A stretch of DNA of 64,000 nt from Lysobacteraceae bacterium (GCA_016789405.1 JAEUPQ010000014.1:1-64000); one strand, 5' to 3'; positions 1 through 8,430 are shown, counted from the first letter of the stretch. Notes: generated by a model not told the origin, from the letters alone. Numbers and translations: made by a program.

Positions 1-834
1 GTGTATCCCAACGGCAGCGCGGACGTGAACCACTTCCACGCGGCGGGCGGGCTGGGCTTCGTGATCCGCGAACTCATCGACGCGGGACTGATGCACCAGG
101 ACCTGCTGTGCGTGCACGGCGGCGATCTGCTGCGGCAGGCGCAGGTGCCGCAACTCGATGGCACGACGCTCAAGTGGCACGATCCGCCCACCGAATCGAA
201 GGACACGACGATCCTGCGTGGAACGAAGGAACCGTTCGATGCCGAAGGCGGACTGCGGCGGCTGCAGGGCAACCTCGGCCGCGCGGTGGTGAAGGTCTCG
301 GCGGTGGCGCCGGAGCACCGCAGCATCACGGCGAAAGCGAAGGTGTTCGAGACGCAGGACGCGCTGCTCACGGCGTTCAAGGCCGGCGGTCTCGAAGGCG
401 ACTTCGTGGCCGTTGTCAGGGGCCAGGGTCCGCGCGCGAACGGCATGCCCGAGCTGCACAAGCTGACGCCGACGCTGTCGGTGCTGCAGGACCGCGGCCA
501 GCGCGTGGCGCTGCTGACGGATGGAAGAATGTCCGGCGCGTCGGGCAAGGTGCTGGCGGCGATCCACGTGAGCCCGGAAGCGGCCTGCGGCGGCGCGATC
601 GCGATGCTGCGCGAAGGCGACGTGATCGCGATCGACGCCGAGGCCGGCACGATGCAGGCGCTGGTGGACGAGGCCGAGTGGTCCGCGCGCGAACCGGCAC
701 AACCCGACCTCGCCGCCAGCGCGCATGGCACCGGACGGGAATTGTTTGCCATGATGCGGCGCACGACGACCTCTGCCGAGCGCGGCGCCTGTGGCCTGTT
801 CGTGGATGACGAAGACGCGGAGGCGTCGACATGA
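1..834 (+). CDS. edd: 6-phosphogluconate dehydratase, C-terminal part (5' end outside window)
   Basis: Entner-Doudoroff dehydratase converting 6-phosphogluconate to 2-keto-3-deoxy-6-phosphogluconate, an Fe-S enzyme of the IlvD/Edd family. Only the last 277 residues are here; the family is about 600 aa, so more than half lies upstream of the window and the first codon is not a real start. Family-typical stretches are NHFHAAGG near the visible start and DGRMSGASGKV about residues 175-185. The stop overlaps the glk start as ATGA, so translation of the two is coupled. Identification rests on strong resemblance to Edd and on the glk-eda context; it is very likely Edd rather than IlvD. Confidence 0.95.
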   Translation: MYPNGSADVNHFHAAGGLGFVIRELIDAGLMHQDLLCVHGGDLLRQAQVPQLDGTTLKWHDPPTESKDTTILRGTKEPFDAEGGLRRLQGNLGRAVVKVSAVAPEHRSITAKAKVFETQDALLTAFKAGGLEGDFVAVVRGQGPRANGMPELHKLTPTLSVLQDRGQRVALLTDGRMSGASGKVLAAIHVSPEAACGGAIAMLREGDVIAIDAEAGTMQALVDEAEWSAREPAQPDLAASAHGTGRELFAMMRRTTTSAERGACGLFVDDEDAEAST

Positions 835-1838
835 CCTTGCACGAACCGCTGGCGCTGCCGGCACTGATCGCCGACATCGGCGGGACCAATGCACGCTTCG
901 CGCTGACCGATCTGGCATCGGCGATTCCGCGCGTGCAGCAGCCGCAGAGCCTCGATGCCTCGCGCTTCGCCAGCCTGCAGCATGCGGCCGAGCATTATCT
1001 CGACACGGTCGGCGTGCGCCCGAAGCACGCGGCGATCGCAGTGGCCTGCCCCGTCGACGGTGAAGAGATCCGGCTGACCAACCGGGCCTGGTCGTTCACG
1101 CGCCGCGAATTGCAGGCCTCGCTGGCGCTGGAACACCTGCATGTGCTCAATGATTTCGGTGCGGTCGCATGGTCCGTGCCTGCGCTCGGCGCCGACGACC
1201 GCATCGTGCTGCACGGCGATGACGAAGCGCTGCAGGAAGGGCCGATCACCGTGCTCGGCCCCGGTACCGGCCTTGGCGTGGCCCTGCTGGTCGGTCGCAA
1301 CGACGATTGGCAAGTAGTCGAAACCGAAGGTGGACATGTCAGCTTCGCACCGCTCGGGGACGAGGAACAGGCGATCGCGCGCTGGTTTTCCGCACGCTTC
1401 GGCCGCGTGTCGAACGAACGGCTGCTCTGCGGCGCCGGCCTGTCACATATCGATGCGGTGCTGCGTGGCGCTGTCGACGACAGCAATGGCCAGCACCAGG
1501 CGCTGCGCGAACCGGCAGACATCGTCAACGCCGCGCTGGAAGGCCACGACCTCGCCGCGCGACGAACGCTCGCGCGCTTCTGCGCGGTCCTCGGCAGCGT
1601 CGCCGGCGATGCCGCGCTGATCCATGGCGCGCGCACGGTGATGATCGCCGGCGGCATCGTGCCGCGTTTCGTGCCCTTCCTGCGCAGCAGCGCGTTCCGC
1701 GAGCGTTTCCTCGCCAAGGGTCGATTCGCGGCCTATCTCGAATCGGTCAACATCCGCGTCATCACCCACACCTGTCCCGGCCTGCTCGGCGCGGCGATGG
1801 CGCTGCGCGCGGACCTGGCACGGGAAGCCGCGCGATGA
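831..1838 (+). CDS. glk: Glucokinase (Glk family)
   Basis: ATP-dependent glucokinase of the bacterial Glk family, 335 aa, the usual length. The nucleotide-binding motif DIGGTN is at residues 15-20, with the second phosphate motif [11 protein letters not shown] about residue 145 and the sugar-site EGGH motif about residue 165. The start ATG overlaps the edd stop by 4 nt, and the gene ends in a 4-nt overlap with eda, so edd-glk-eda form one translationally coupled operon feeding glucose into the Entner-Doudoroff pathway in the cytoplasm. Confidence 0.95.
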   Translation: MTLHEPLALPALIADIGGTNARFALTDLASAIPRVQQPQSLDASRFASLQHAAEHYLDTVGVRPKHAAIAVACPVDGEEIRLTNRAWSFTRRELQASLALEHLHVLNDFGAVAWSVPALGADDRIVLHGDDEALQEGPITVLGPGTGLGVALLVGRNDDWQVVETEGGHVSFAPLGDEEQAIARWFSARFGRVSNERLLCGAGLSHIDAVLRGAVDDSNGQHQALREPADIVNAALEGHDLAARRTLARFCAVLGSVAGDAALIHGARTVMIAGGIVPRFVPFLRSSAFRERFLAKGRFAAYLESVNIRVITHTCPGLLGAAMALRADLAREAAR

Positions 1839-2464
1839 CACCGGAACAATTGCAGCGCATCGACGCCATCCTGCACGCCGCGCCCGTCGTTCCCGTGCTC
1901 GCGATCGATGATCTTGACGATGCCGTGCCGCTCGCACGCGCGCTCGTCGACGCGGGCCTTCCGGTACTCGAAGTGACCCTGCGCACGCCGGTCGCACTTG
2001 ATGCCATCCGCCGGATGCGCGAGGTGCCCGGCGCCATCGTCGGCGCCGGCACCGTGCTCACTGCGAACGATCTCGCTGCCGTCAAAGCCGCAGGCGCGAC
2101 TTTCGCCATCTCGCCAGGCGCCACCGATGCGCTCTACGCCGCCGCGAAATCCTCGGCGATTCCCTTCCTGCCCGGCATCGCCACCGCCAGCGAACTGATG
2201 CGCGGCCTCGAACACGGCTGGACCCGCTTCAAGTTCTTCCCCGCCGAAGCCAGCGGCGGTGTCGCGGCATTGAAAGGCTTCGCCGGCCCGTTCCCGCAGG
2301 TGAAGTTCTGCCCCACCGGCGGCATCGATGCCGCGAAGGCACCGAGCTATCGCGCGCTGCCGAACGTGCTCACCGTCGGCGGTTCGTGGATGGTGCCGGG
2401 CGATGCGCTCAAGGCGAAGGATTGGGCGAGGATCGGGATCCTCGCGCGCGACGCAGCGGGTTGA
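1835..2464 (+). CDS. eda: KHG/KDPG aldolase
   Basis: Cytoplasmic 2-keto-3-deoxy-6-phosphogluconate aldolase, the last Entner-Doudoroff enzyme, splitting KDPG into pyruvate and glyceraldehyde 3-phosphate. The protein is 209 aa, normal for the family. The catalytic Glu46 lies in EVTLRTP, and the Schiff-base Lys133 lies in RFKFFPAE, at the same positions as in the E. coli enzyme within one residue. The chosen ATG sits in an ATGA overlap with the glk stop. The reading frame is open further upstream, but that part is the shadow of glk. Confidence 0.95.
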   Translation: MTPEQLQRIDAILHAAPVVPVLAIDDLDDAVPLARALVDAGLPVLEVTLRTPVALDAIRRMREVPGAIVGAGTVLTANDLAAVKAAGATFAISPGATDALYAAAKSSAIPFLPGIATASELMRGLEHGWTRFKFFPAEASGGVAALKGFAGPFPQVKFCPTGGIDAAKAPSYRALPNVLTVGGSWMVPGDALKAKDWARIGILARDAAG

Positions 2465-2486
2465 AGCACAGGCTTTGGCCGCTGGC

Positions 2487-3386
2487 TCAGGCCTTCAACC
2501 ACAACGCCACCGCCAATCCGACGAACACCACCATTCCGACCCAGTGGTTGCCGAGGAAGGCACGAAAGCACGCTGCACGTTCGCGATGACGCGCGATGAC
2601 GAACTGGTGCACGACGAGTGCGAGCGCGACAGCAAGTCCCGCCCAGTACAGGGCACCGAGGCCGGCCTGGCGGCCGACGAATGCCATGCCAATGAAGAAC
2701 AGTGCGTAAAGCACGCCGAGCGCGACGAGATCCATGTCGCCGAACAGGATCGCGGTGGATTTCGATCCGGCGCGCAGATCGTCCTCGCGATCGACCATCG
2801 CGTACCAGGTGTCGTAGCCGGTGGTCCAGCAGATGTTGGCGACGTACAGCATCCACGCGATCGCAGGCACTTCGCCTCGGATCGCAGCGAACGCCATGGG
2901 AATGCCCCAGCCGAACGCGAGCCCGAGGTAGACCTGCGGCAGGTAGGTGTAGCGCTTGAGATAGGGATAGCTGGCCGCGAGCAGCACGCCGACCACGCTC
3001 ATCAGCACGGTCAGCCGGTTCATCGTCAGCACCAGCGCGAACGCCACCAGCATCAGCACCGCGAAGACCGCGAGGGCTTCTCGGCCACGCACCGCGCCGG
3101 TGGCGAGCGGCCGACCCTTGGTGCGTTCGACCTGCGGATCGAGCCAGCGATCGGCGTAGTCGTTGATCACGCAGCCCGCCGAGCGCGTCAACCACACACC
3201 AAGCGAGAACACGACCAGGGTCCACCACGGCGGCACGCCGTCGGCGGCCAGCCACAGGCCCCACCAGGTCGGCCACAGCAGCAGCAGCCAGCCGATCGGC
3301 CGGTCGCCGCGCACGAGCGCCCAGTACAGGCCGAGGCGTTCGCGCCAGGCTGGAATTTCCACGGGACTTTCGGAGGTTTCGCTCAT
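2487..3386 (-). CDS. ubiA: 4-hydroxybenzoate polyprenyltransferase
   Basis: Inner-membrane prenyltransferase of ubiquinone synthesis, joining 4-hydroxybenzoate to a polyprenyl chain. The protein is 299 aa with about eight hydrophobic segments. The first Asp-rich Mg/diphosphate motif ([10 protein letters not shown]) and the second ([13 protein letters not shown]) are both visible, as is the [12 protein letters not shown] entry motif typical of UbiA. ATG at 3386 is chosen because it gives the standard N-terminus; the longer open frame upstream overlaps the divergent tRNA gene. It is convergent with eda, with 22 bases between the two stop codons. Confidence 0.95.
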   Translation of the reverse strand: MSETSESPVEIPAWRERLGLYWALVRGDRPIGWLLLLWPTWWGLWLAADGVPPWWTLVVFSLGVWLTRSAGCVINDYADRWLDPQVERTKGRPLATGAVRGREALAVFAVLMLVAFALVLTMNRLTVLMSVVGVLLAASYPYLKRYTYLPQVYLGLAFGWGIPMAFAAIRGEVPAIAWMLYVANICWTTGYDTWYAMVDREDDLRAGSKSTAILFGDMDLVALGVLYALFFIGMAFVGRQAGLGALYWAGLAVALALVVHQFVIARHRERAACFRAFLGNHWVGMVVFVGLAVALWLKA

Positions 3387-3451
3387 CGGAGGGGACTGCG
3401 GATGGGGGAGGCTCGCGTCGTCGGCTCGAATCGGCCACAATAGCCGGCCAC

Positions 3452-3528
3452 GCGCCTGTAGCTCAGCCGGATAGAGTAGCGGCTTCCGAAGCCGTTGGTC
3501 GGGGGTTCGAATCCCTCCAGGCGCGCCA
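3452..3528 (+). tRNA. tRNA-Arg (anticodon CCG)
   Basis: A 77-nt cloverleaf. The acceptor stem GCGCCTG pairs with CAGGCGC. The D arm starts TAGCTCAG, the anticodon loop is TTCCGAA on a GCGGC/GCCGT stem, and the T loop is GGTTCGAATCC. The 3' CCA is encoded. Its 3' end is the integration site of the mobile element that follows. A short intergenic region separates it from the divergent ubiA. Confidence 0.96.
3513..3528 (+). repeat. attL core within the tRNA 3' end
   Basis: The 16-bp CCCTCCAGGCGCGCCA ends the tRNA gene and is repeated exactly at 9038-9053 and again at 9153-9168. The copy in the tRNA keeps the gene functional after integration, which is normal for tRNA-targeting integrases. Confidence 0.85.
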
Positions 3529-3571
3529 CATACTACACCCGGGGCATCCCAAACCGTCCCGGATGCAACAG

Positions 3572-3597
3572 AAAGCCCGCACAGCGCGGGCTTTTTT
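3572..3597 (+). terminator. Rho-independent terminator downstream of tRNA-Arg
   Basis: A 9-bp stem AAAGCCCGC/GCGGGCTTT with a 5-nt loop, followed by a run of six T. It lies 43 nt after the tRNA and before the integrase, so it probably ends tRNA transcription and insulates the element. Confidence 0.85.
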
Positions 3598-3652
3598 GTC
3601 TCTTGCGATCCCGGGGGGTGCCCTTGCATCCCTGCCGAAAGCGAGTAAGCCT

Positions 3653-3704
3653 GTGAGTACAGGCACCCCATCCTGCGGGGCGTACTCACTCCCGGCGTAC
3701 TCAC
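3653..3704. promoter_or_regulatory. Left-end integrase arm-type sites (GTGAGTAC octamers)
   Basis: The octamer GTGAGTAC occurs at 3653-3660, and its reverse complement GTACTCAC at 3682-3689 and 3697-3704, directly before the integrase ATG. The same octamer occurs twice at the right end (8853 and 8865). The distribution, just inside both att sites, is what is expected of integrase or excisionase arm-binding sites. The sites abut the int start, so occupancy may also control int. The binding role is an inference. Confidence 0.65.
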
Positions 3705-4925
3705 ATGCTGACCGACACCAAGCTGCGCACCTTGAAGGCGAAGGCGAAGCTCTACCGCGTCGCCGATACCAACGGCCTGTGCATCGAAGTGCGCACCAAC
3801 GGCGCACGCATCTGGCGCTATCGCTACCGCTACGCGGGCAAGGCCAGCATGGTCGGGCTGGGCGAATACCCGGCCGTGTCCCTCGCCGAAGCGCGCGCCG
3901 AGCGCGACCGGCTGCGCGCGCTGGTGAAGGGTGGCGGCAACCCGGCGCACGTCGCCCGGGTCGAGCGTGCGGCCAAGCTGGAGCATGCCGAGACCACCTT
4001 CGCCGCCGTCGCCGCTGAGTTGCTGGCGAAGCGGGCGAAGGAAGGACTGAGCCCCGGCACGCTGGTCCGCGAGCGGCGATTGATCGAAAAGGACTTGGCC
4101 CGCATCGGCGGCCTGCCAGTGGCCGACGTGACCGCGCCGGCCCTACTGGCCGCGCTGCGCAAGATCGAACAGCGGGGCGTGATCGAAACCGCCCATCGCG
4201 CCCGGGGGCTCGCCGGGCAGGTGTTCCGCTACGCCATCGCCACGGGCCGCGCCGAACGCAACCCGGCGGCCGACCTGTCCGGCGCGTTGGAATCCCCGCG
4301 CGTGCGGCACTTCGCCAGCGTCACGGAACCCGAGCGGGTCGGCGAACTGCTGCGCACCATCCGCAGCTATACCGGCTCGCCCGTGACGGTGGCCGCGCTC
4401 AATCTGGCGCCGCTGGTGTTCGTTCGCCCCGGCGAGCTGCGCGCGGCCCGCTGGGCAGATATCGACCTGGACGCCGCCGAATGGCGCTACACAGCGACCA
4501 AGACCGGCACCCCGCATATCGTCCCGCTGTCCTCGCAAGCCGTGGCGATCCTGCGCGAGTTGCACCCGCTGACCGGCCGTGGGGAGTACGTGTTTCCCGG
4601 GGTGCGCAGCGCGCGCCGGCCGATGAGCGAAAACACGATCAATGCCGCGCTGCGATACATGGGGATCGACCGCGACACCATGACCGGCCACGGCTTCCGC
4701 GCGATGGCGCGGACGATTCTCGATGAAGTCCTGCACTACCGGCCCGACTACATCGAACACCAGTTGGCGCACGCCGTGCGCGACCCGAACGGCCGCGCGT
4801 ACAACCGCACCGCCCACCTGCCCGAGCGCCGCAAGATGATGCAGGGATGGGCGGACTATCTGGACCAACTCCGCGAGGGCAGCAACGTCGTGCCCCTGCG
4901 CAAAGCATCCGGCGCAAGCCGGTAA
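3705..4925 (+). CDS. P4-type tyrosine-recombinase integrase
   Basis: Site-specific recombinase that inserts and excises the element at tRNA-Arg. The protein is 406 aa. The N-terminal arm-binding DUF4102-like domain covers residues 1-90, a SAM-like core-binding domain about 95-195, and the catalytic domain 205-390. All six catalytic positions are visible: Arg241 (RPGEL), Lys266 (TKTGTPH), His329 and Arg332 (GHGFRAM), His356 (LAHAVRD) and the nucleophile Tyr366 (RAYNR). The gene is adjacent to attL and read away from the tRNA. The ATG follows two inverted arm-type octamers directly, leaving little room for a classical ribosome-binding site. Confidence 0.95.
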   Translation: MLTDTKLRTLKAKAKLYRVADTNGLCIEVRTNGARIWRYRYRYAGKASMVGLGEYPAVSLAEARAERDRLRALVKGGGNPAHVARVERAAKLEHAETTFAAVAAELLAKRAKEGLSPGTLVRERRLIEKDLARIGGLPVADVTAPALLAALRKIEQRGVIETAHRARGLAGQVFRYAIATGRAERNPAADLSGALESPRVRHFASVTEPERVGELLRTIRSYTGSPVTVAALNLAPLVFVRPGELRAARWADIDLDAAEWRYTATKTGTPHIVPLSSQAVAILRELHPLTGRGEYVFPGVRSARRPMSENTINAALRYMGIDRDTMTGHGFRAMARTILDEVLHYRPDYIEHQLAHAVRDPNGRAYNRTAHLPERRKMMQGWADYLDQLREGSNVVPLRKASGASR

Positions 4926-4930
4926 CCAGC

Positions 4931-4964
4931 GGACGGCCGGGGTGCGTCAACACCCCGGCCGTCC
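4931..4964 (+). terminator. Hairpin terminator after the integrase
   Basis: A perfect 14-bp inverted repeat (GGACGGCCGGGGTG and its complement) with a 6-nt loop, 5 nt past the integrase stop. There is no strong T-run, but the stem stability and the position fit transcription termination. Confidence 0.7.
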
Positions 4965-4994
4965 TCACCACAACCGTTCACCGAGGGAACGATC

Positions 4995-5306
4995 ATGGCT
5001 AAGCGCACTCTAGCAGCCCCCAGAAAGCGCCACAGCGCGCGCCGTACCGCTTCGGGGGCTCGTCCCAGCTTCCGGGCCGAGACGGCCCCTGTCGCGTTCC
5101 GCGCGATCCCTGCGCAGGGTCGGCACTTGTTGGCCGTGGCCGAGGGGATCGATTGCGCCATCGCCTGCCGGGAAGCGGCAGACTTGGAAGACGCCGTGCG
5201 GCGCCTGTTGGGCGGGTCGATCGAAACCGGGACGGACGGCAGCACGGCCTATTTGTGCGAGTTCGCATTAGAAGCCGCGAGGGCACTGCGTGACTCAGCG
5301 GATTAA
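4995..5306 (+). CDS. Small DUF3077-like protein of mobile elements
   Basis: 103 aa. The basic, low-complexity N-terminus (about residues 1-40) is followed by a compact region (45-103) with the pattern of DUF3077 proteins: a short beta segment, then helices of the form A-x3-A-x2-LEDAVRRLL and a C-terminal acidic helix. DUF3077 proteins are small, of unknown function, and common on gammaproteobacterial islands. The ATG is preceded by a GAGG ribosome-binding site (ACCGAGGGAACGATC). It follows the integrase terminator and so has its own promoter. Family assignment is by eye and tentative. Confidence 0.6.
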   Translation: MAKRTLAAPRKRHSARRTASGARPSFRAETAPVAFRAIPAQGRHLLAVAEGIDCAIACREAADLEDAVRRLLGGSIETGTDGSTAYLCEFALEAARALRDSAD

Positions 5307-5337
5307 AGCCGCACCACTGAGTTGCTGCGACACGACC

Positions 5338-5375
5338 ATGAGACCGACAGCAGTTCTTGCCTGTCGGCCTCTCAT
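5338..5375 (+). terminator. Hairpin downstream of the small 103-aa gene
   Basis: Stem ATGAG-CCGACAG / CTGTCGG-CTCAT with a small internal loop and a 10-nt apical loop. It lies 32 nt after the stop at 5306. It may end that transcript, or belong to the structured leader upstream of the AlpA-type gene. Confidence 0.45.
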
Positions 5376-5456
5376 GCGATGTTTTGAATCGCCTTGACAT
5401 TTCAAGAAACAGGCGCAAGATTCCCCACCGTGAGCAGTAAGTGGCTCGCTGTTGAG

Positions 5457-5577
5457 CGTAAGCCGGGTTCGCCGCCGGTAGCAGCGTAAGGGGATTCATG
5501 CCCCCCAATGACAGCGACCTACTGCGCAGCAAGCTCCGCGAATGTCGTAAGCCGGGTTCGCAACCGGTAGCAGCGTA
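5457..5577 (+). repeat. Paired 32-bp structured repeats in the leader of the AlpA-type gene
   Basis: Two 32-bp copies at 5457-5488 and 5546-5577 are identical at 30 of 32 positions and lie 89 bp apart. The only difference is CG versus AA in the loop side of a CCGG...CCGG hairpin. The copies are followed by similar GATTCATGCCCC/GACTCGTGCCCC tails, suggesting a longer decayed unit. They lie within a 344-bp stretch without a gene (5307-5650), just upstream of the regulator at 5651. A leader or antisense RNA analogous to the immunity RNAs of phages P4 (CI) and P1 (C4) is possible, but that is inference. Confidence 0.6.
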
Positions 5578-5650
5578 CTGAGGACTCGTGCCCCTCGATC
5601 GCGGAATGGCCCGCCTACCCGGCGGATGCATTCCCTTTCGAGCACCAGCC

Positions 5651-5887
5651 ATGACTCATGACGCTATCCAATTAGCGCCCGAAGCGGGCGCGCATACCCT
5701 CATCCGACTGCCCAGCGTGATTGCCCGCACGGGATTGTCACGCTCCACTCTCTATCGCCTCGTTTCTGCCGGTGAATTCCCGCGCCCGATCAAACTCGGT
5801 GAACGCTGTAGCGCGTGGAATTCGAGGGAAATCGACGCTTGGATCGCCGATCGGATCGCCAAGCGCGACCAGGACGGCAAGCCGTGA
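5651..5887 (+). CDS. AlpA-family transcriptional regulator / excisionase-like
   Basis: 78-aa MerR-like winged-helix DNA-binding protein of the AlpA family. Residues about 18-65 carry the hallmark pattern IRLPSVIARTGLSRSTLYRL followed by FPRPIKLGER and WNSREIDAWI. AlpA proteins of P4-like satellites activate the integrase promoter and excision. The ATG at 5651 is preferred over an upstream in-frame ATG at 5588 because it gives the usual length and follows the repeat-rich leader. It probably controls this element's integrase or excision, as in other satellites. Confidence 0.85.
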   Translation: MTHDAIQLAPEAGAHTLIRLPSVIARTGLSRSTLYRLVSAGEFPRPIKLGERCSAWNSREIDAWIADRIAKRDQDGKP

Positions 5888-5926
5888 ATCGTCTGTTTTG
5901 CTACTGGCAGTTAAGCGAGGTCCGTC

Positions 5927-6367
5927 ATGGCGCGCTCTACAGCTCGGCGCCGTAGGCAAACCGGGCGCAGCGCCGCGACGCACCTGGGCATCCCGCACTA
6001 TGTACTGCGCTCGCCTGAGTTTGGCGCACTGAACGGCTGGGAAGTGAAACTACTGGTCGAAGTCGCCGGGCAATACAACGGATACAACAATGGCGATCTG
6101 AGTTGTACTTGGTCCCAGCTTGCCCGGCGTGGCTGGCGCAGCAATGGCACCGTGCGCAAGGCGCTGGATTCATTGCTTGTCGCCGAATGGTTGATCTGTA
6201 CCCGGCACGGAGGGCGCAACCGTTGTGCGCTCTATGCGGTGTCCTGGTGGTCGATAGACGACTGCAAAGGAAAGGGGCTGGAGATTGGTCCGGAGAAGTC
6301 GGCAAGCAACCGCTGGCAAAAAACGAAATCGCTGGGCGCTATGCGAACCAATGTAGGCGCTATGTGA
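5927..6367 (+). CDS. Winged-helix Rep-like protein of the element
   Basis: 146 aa, unknown function. The basic N-terminus RSTARRRRQ is followed (about residues 20-115) by a helix-turn-helix region resembling replication-initiator or phage replication winged helices: GWEVKLLVEVAGQYNGYNNGDLS, then SNGTVRKALDSLL and a beta-hairpin. The last 11 residues are encoded by two iteron-like repeats that continue past the stop, an arrangement seen in plasmid rep genes whose origin lies at or near the gene's end. The start ATG is 39 nt after the AlpA-type gene. A Rep role is inferred; a simple regulator is the alternative. Confidence 0.6.
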   Translation: MARSTARRRRQTGRSAATHLGIPHYVLRSPEFGALNGWEVKLLVEVAGQYNGYNNGDLSCTWSQLARRGWRSNGTVRKALDSLLVAEWLICTRHGGRNRCALYAVSWWSIDDCKGKGLEIGPEKSASNRWQKTKSLGAMRTNVGAM

Positions 6368-6477
6368 ACCAGTGGCTTCGCAGCAGGCGCCGAAAATGGT
6401 CAGAAAAACGCCAGCTAGGCGCGCTGTGAACCAGTCATGCGGTGAAACTTTCGCCAATGTGGGCGCTATTCGGACAC
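6335..6477 (+). repeat. Iteron-like direct repeats (candidate replication origin)
   Basis: Copies of GGCGCTATGYGAACCARTG start at 6335, 6356 and 6418 (the last as GGCGCGCTGTGAACCAGTC), with a partial fourth copy at 6462 (GGCGCTATTCGGACAC preceded by CCAATGTG). The first two are spaced exactly 21 bp apart; the others are close to multiples of 21, i.e. on one helix face. They span the 3' end of the Rep-like gene and the 257-bp gap after it. The gap also contains an AT-richer stretch near 6480-6495 (TTTATAGTTTACC). It resembles a theta-type origin, but function is untested. Confidence 0.6.
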
Positions 6478-6624
6478 CTTTATAGTTTACCAAGTGGGCA
6501 GTTGCCCGACTGTCCTCATCGCTCGCAAGAGGAGGGGTGGAACGGCCGTATCTTCGACCGTTTGCCCTTGGTACTGGCATCGCAAAGCCGGGCGAGAAAT
6601 CCCCGGCCATAGGGAGACTGACTC

Positions 6625-7185
6625 ATGTCCGATATCGATTCCAATGCCAATGTGACCCAGCGCGCCCGTCGTGCGGCCAAAGCACGAATCGACTACTACC
6701 CGAGCCCGAATGCCTTGACCGTGATCGAAAGCCGACGCACGCGCTACGGCACGACCAACAACAACAGCGGAATCATCGACACTATCATCGCCGAATGGGT
6801 CGCGCTGGCCGGACTATGTGCGGACAAAGCAGAGAAGCCCACGACTCCGACAACACCGCCGGAATTGAGGCACCAGAACGCGCACGCGCGTATGAGTTCG
6901 GGCACTTTGACCAAGTGCGCGAGCATCCGCACAGGACAGGCTTCGGCGATGCCGGAATTTGCGCCCGCTTCGCATGCGCGCGCGGGCGCGAATTACTCCG
7001 GCATGGATGAGGCGAGAAAGGTGCGGGTGACCTGTGGCGCACGGCGGCGCCGCGACGGCCAGCCCTGCGAAGCCCTGAGCGTGCCGGGCAAGCGACGGTG
7101 CAAGTGGCACGGGGGATGCAGTACAGGGCCGCAGACGAATCAGGGAAAGAAGCGGGCGCTATCAAATCTGCGGCAATTTCGATAG
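6625..7185 (+). CDS. Hypothetical element protein with C-terminal HGG-S-TGP motif
   Basis: 186 aa, not assigned to a named family. Residues about 1-60 look folded (YYPSPNALTVIESRR, then a helix DTIIAEWVALAG); 65-130 are Pro/Thr/Ala-rich and probably flexible. The C-terminus about 130-186 has CGARRRRDGQPCEAL...GKRRCKWHGGCSTGP. This Cys/His-rich basic motif is frequent in short phage and island proteins and may bind zinc and nucleic acid. GGGAG precedes the ATG at a usual distance. It could be read with the Rep-like gene across the iteron gap. Confidence 0.65.
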   Translation: MSDIDSNANVTQRARRAAKARIDYYPSPNALTVIESRRTRYGTTNNNSGIIDTIIAEWVALAGLCADKAEKPTTPTTPPELRHQNAHARMSSGTLTKCASIRTGQASAMPEFAPASHARAGANYSGMDEARKVRVTCGARRRRDGQPCEALSVPGKRRCKWHGGCSTGPQTNQGKKRALSNLRQFR

Positions 7186-7192
7186 CGAAAAT

Positions 7193-7600
7193 TTAGCCAG
7201 GCCAACCCCACTTGTCTGCTTTGCGCGTGACGAAATACGCGCACAAAAGACCTGCCCCCCAAAGCGCAGGGGTGATAACTCGCGCCCAATCTGGACCCGC
7301 CATCGCCAAGTCTTCTTGCCCGACAAACCATGCAAGAAGCATGGCCGCAATGATTCCTACGGCAACGCATGCGATAGCACCAACCCTAGCCCGATGAATG
7401 GGGGAGAAAAACGCGGCAGCAAGCACAAACGAATATGGAACTGCAAAGGCATAAAGCAATCGCTCAAGTACGTCCATGGGTAATGCCGAAAGCGGATTTC
7501 CACCTGCAGTACTTATCGCCAATGCAAGCCAACGCATGGGAAAAGTAACCAGAACAGCAGCAATTAGCGCAGCCGGAATGAGCAAAGCCCATCGAATCAT
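7193..7600 (-). CDS. Hypothetical inner-membrane protein (cargo gene 3)
   Basis: 135 aa with about four hydrophobic segments (near residues 3-22, 42-62, 68-88, 105-123), so probably an integral inner-membrane protein. No family recognised. GGGGGA precedes the start; GTG at 7606 is a possible alternative start. It is third in a minus-strand group with 7670-8131 and 8128-8430, with a 69-nt gap to the second. Base composition is clearly lower in GC than the chromosome around it, indicating foreign origin. Confidence 0.65.
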   Translation of the reverse strand: MIRWALLIPAALIAAVLVTFPMRWLALAISTAGGNPLSALPMDVLERLLYAFAVPYSFVLAAAFFSPIHRARVGAIACVAVGIIAAMLLAWFVGQEDLAMAGPDWARVITPALWGAGLLCAYFVTRKADKWGWPG

Positions 7601-7669
7601 TCTCACGCTTCCCCCTTGAATTCTATCGTTTTGACTTTGAACAACGTAATGCAAAATTTCTGCGGAAGG

Positions 7670-8131
7670 TCACTTGTTACACACATCAAAGCACTGTTCG
7701 GATGTTCTGTTCGTATGCTCTATGCATGCTGCAATACATTGCTGGATCGGCGACTCTTTAGTCGAATTTTCAATGCTTTTTTGATCTGCGAATGGTGCGG
7801 AGCAATTGAACTCGACGGCCTTGGCTTCAACCAATGCAACGTTACGCTGCCACGCAATCTCAAATTCAACAGCCCGCTGCCCTGAGAACATATCCCGGGA
7901 GCTTTCACCTACGCTTCGCTGTCTGGCAGCCTCTACCCGCAAGTCTCGACACAGGCGGTTGTGTTCTTCGCTATTAGTTGGCCGAGGAACGCCTGCTAGC
8001 CAGCGCTCATATTCTACTCTTGCATCTTCCCTCTCCCTCCGCGTCATTTCGCGAGGTTGTGCTATTGCAAGAATGGGGGCTGCCAGCATGCATGCTAGAA
8101 GCATCGCGGAATTGGAGTAGGTGGGCTTCAT
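7670..8131 (-). CDS. Hypothetical exported protein with twin CX3C motif (cargo gene 2)
   Basis: 153 aa. A signal peptide is apparent (hydrophobic core LLACMLAAPILAIAQ, cleavage near residue 25), so the mature protein is likely periplasmic. The body is charged and helical (TRREREDARVEYERW). The C-terminus carries CIAAC, ten residues, then CFDVC: a twin CX3C arrangement that could form a disulfide-stapled helical hairpin in an oxidising compartment. The start overlaps the stop of 8128-8430 as ATGA, so the two are coupled. No known family recognised; low GC. Confidence 0.65.
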   Translation of the reverse strand: MKPTYSNSAMLLACMLAAPILAIAQPREMTRREREDARVEYERWLAGVPRPTNSEEHNRLCRDLRVEAARQRSVGESSRDMFSGQRAVEFEIAWQRNVALVEAKAVEFNCSAPFADQKSIENSTKESPIQQCIAACIEHTNRTSEQCFDVCNK

Positions 8132-8430
8132 AGGGAGGGCTCACGGTTGTCGAATTTCCAGCAGTGCGCAGATGCGGCAGCCTTCCACAGCTTGCGACTG
8201 ACTCGACTCAGGATCCTGTACCCGCCTCGCTTGTCACTGTCGCCCATCTTTGAAAGCGCTTCCCGCAATTCCGCCGCGACGGTCTCGCGATCCTCTATCG
8301 CATACTCCGGATCATTCTCCAGTCGGCGCGACAGACCATAAAGCACATCCTTGCCATCGCTGAAGCATTGTTCTAGCAGGCACTCCATGACGAAACATAT
8401 TTCGTCCAGCACTTTGTACACCGGAGCCAT
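8128..8430 (-). CDS. Hypothetical helical protein, first gene of cargo operon
   Basis: 100 aa, predicted cytoplasmic and mostly alpha-helical (VLDEICFVMECLLEQCF; ETVAAELREALSKMGD; ILSRVSRKLWKAAASAHCW). No domain recognised. ATG at 8430 is chosen because GGGGGAAACG precedes it; the much longer open frame upstream has no protein-like composition. It heads a three-gene minus-strand operon whose products appear to be cytoplasmic, periplasmic and inner-membrane. That spread would suit an immunity, exclusion or envelope-stress function, but nothing in the sequence proves one. Confidence 0.6.
   Translation of the reverse strand: MAPVYKVLDEICFVMECLLEQCFSDGKDVLYGLSRRLENDPEYAIEDRETVAAELREALSKMGDSDKRGGYRILSRVSRKLWKAAASAHCWKFDNREPSL

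Noticed and set aside
5457..5577. Possible CRISPR array
   Set aside because: Only two copies of a 32-bp repeat with unequal tails and no cas genes nearby.
6625..7185. Relaxase or toxin identity for the 186-aa element protein
   Set aside because: No His-hydrophobe-His motif or toxin signature; only the generic Cys/HGG C-terminus is visible.
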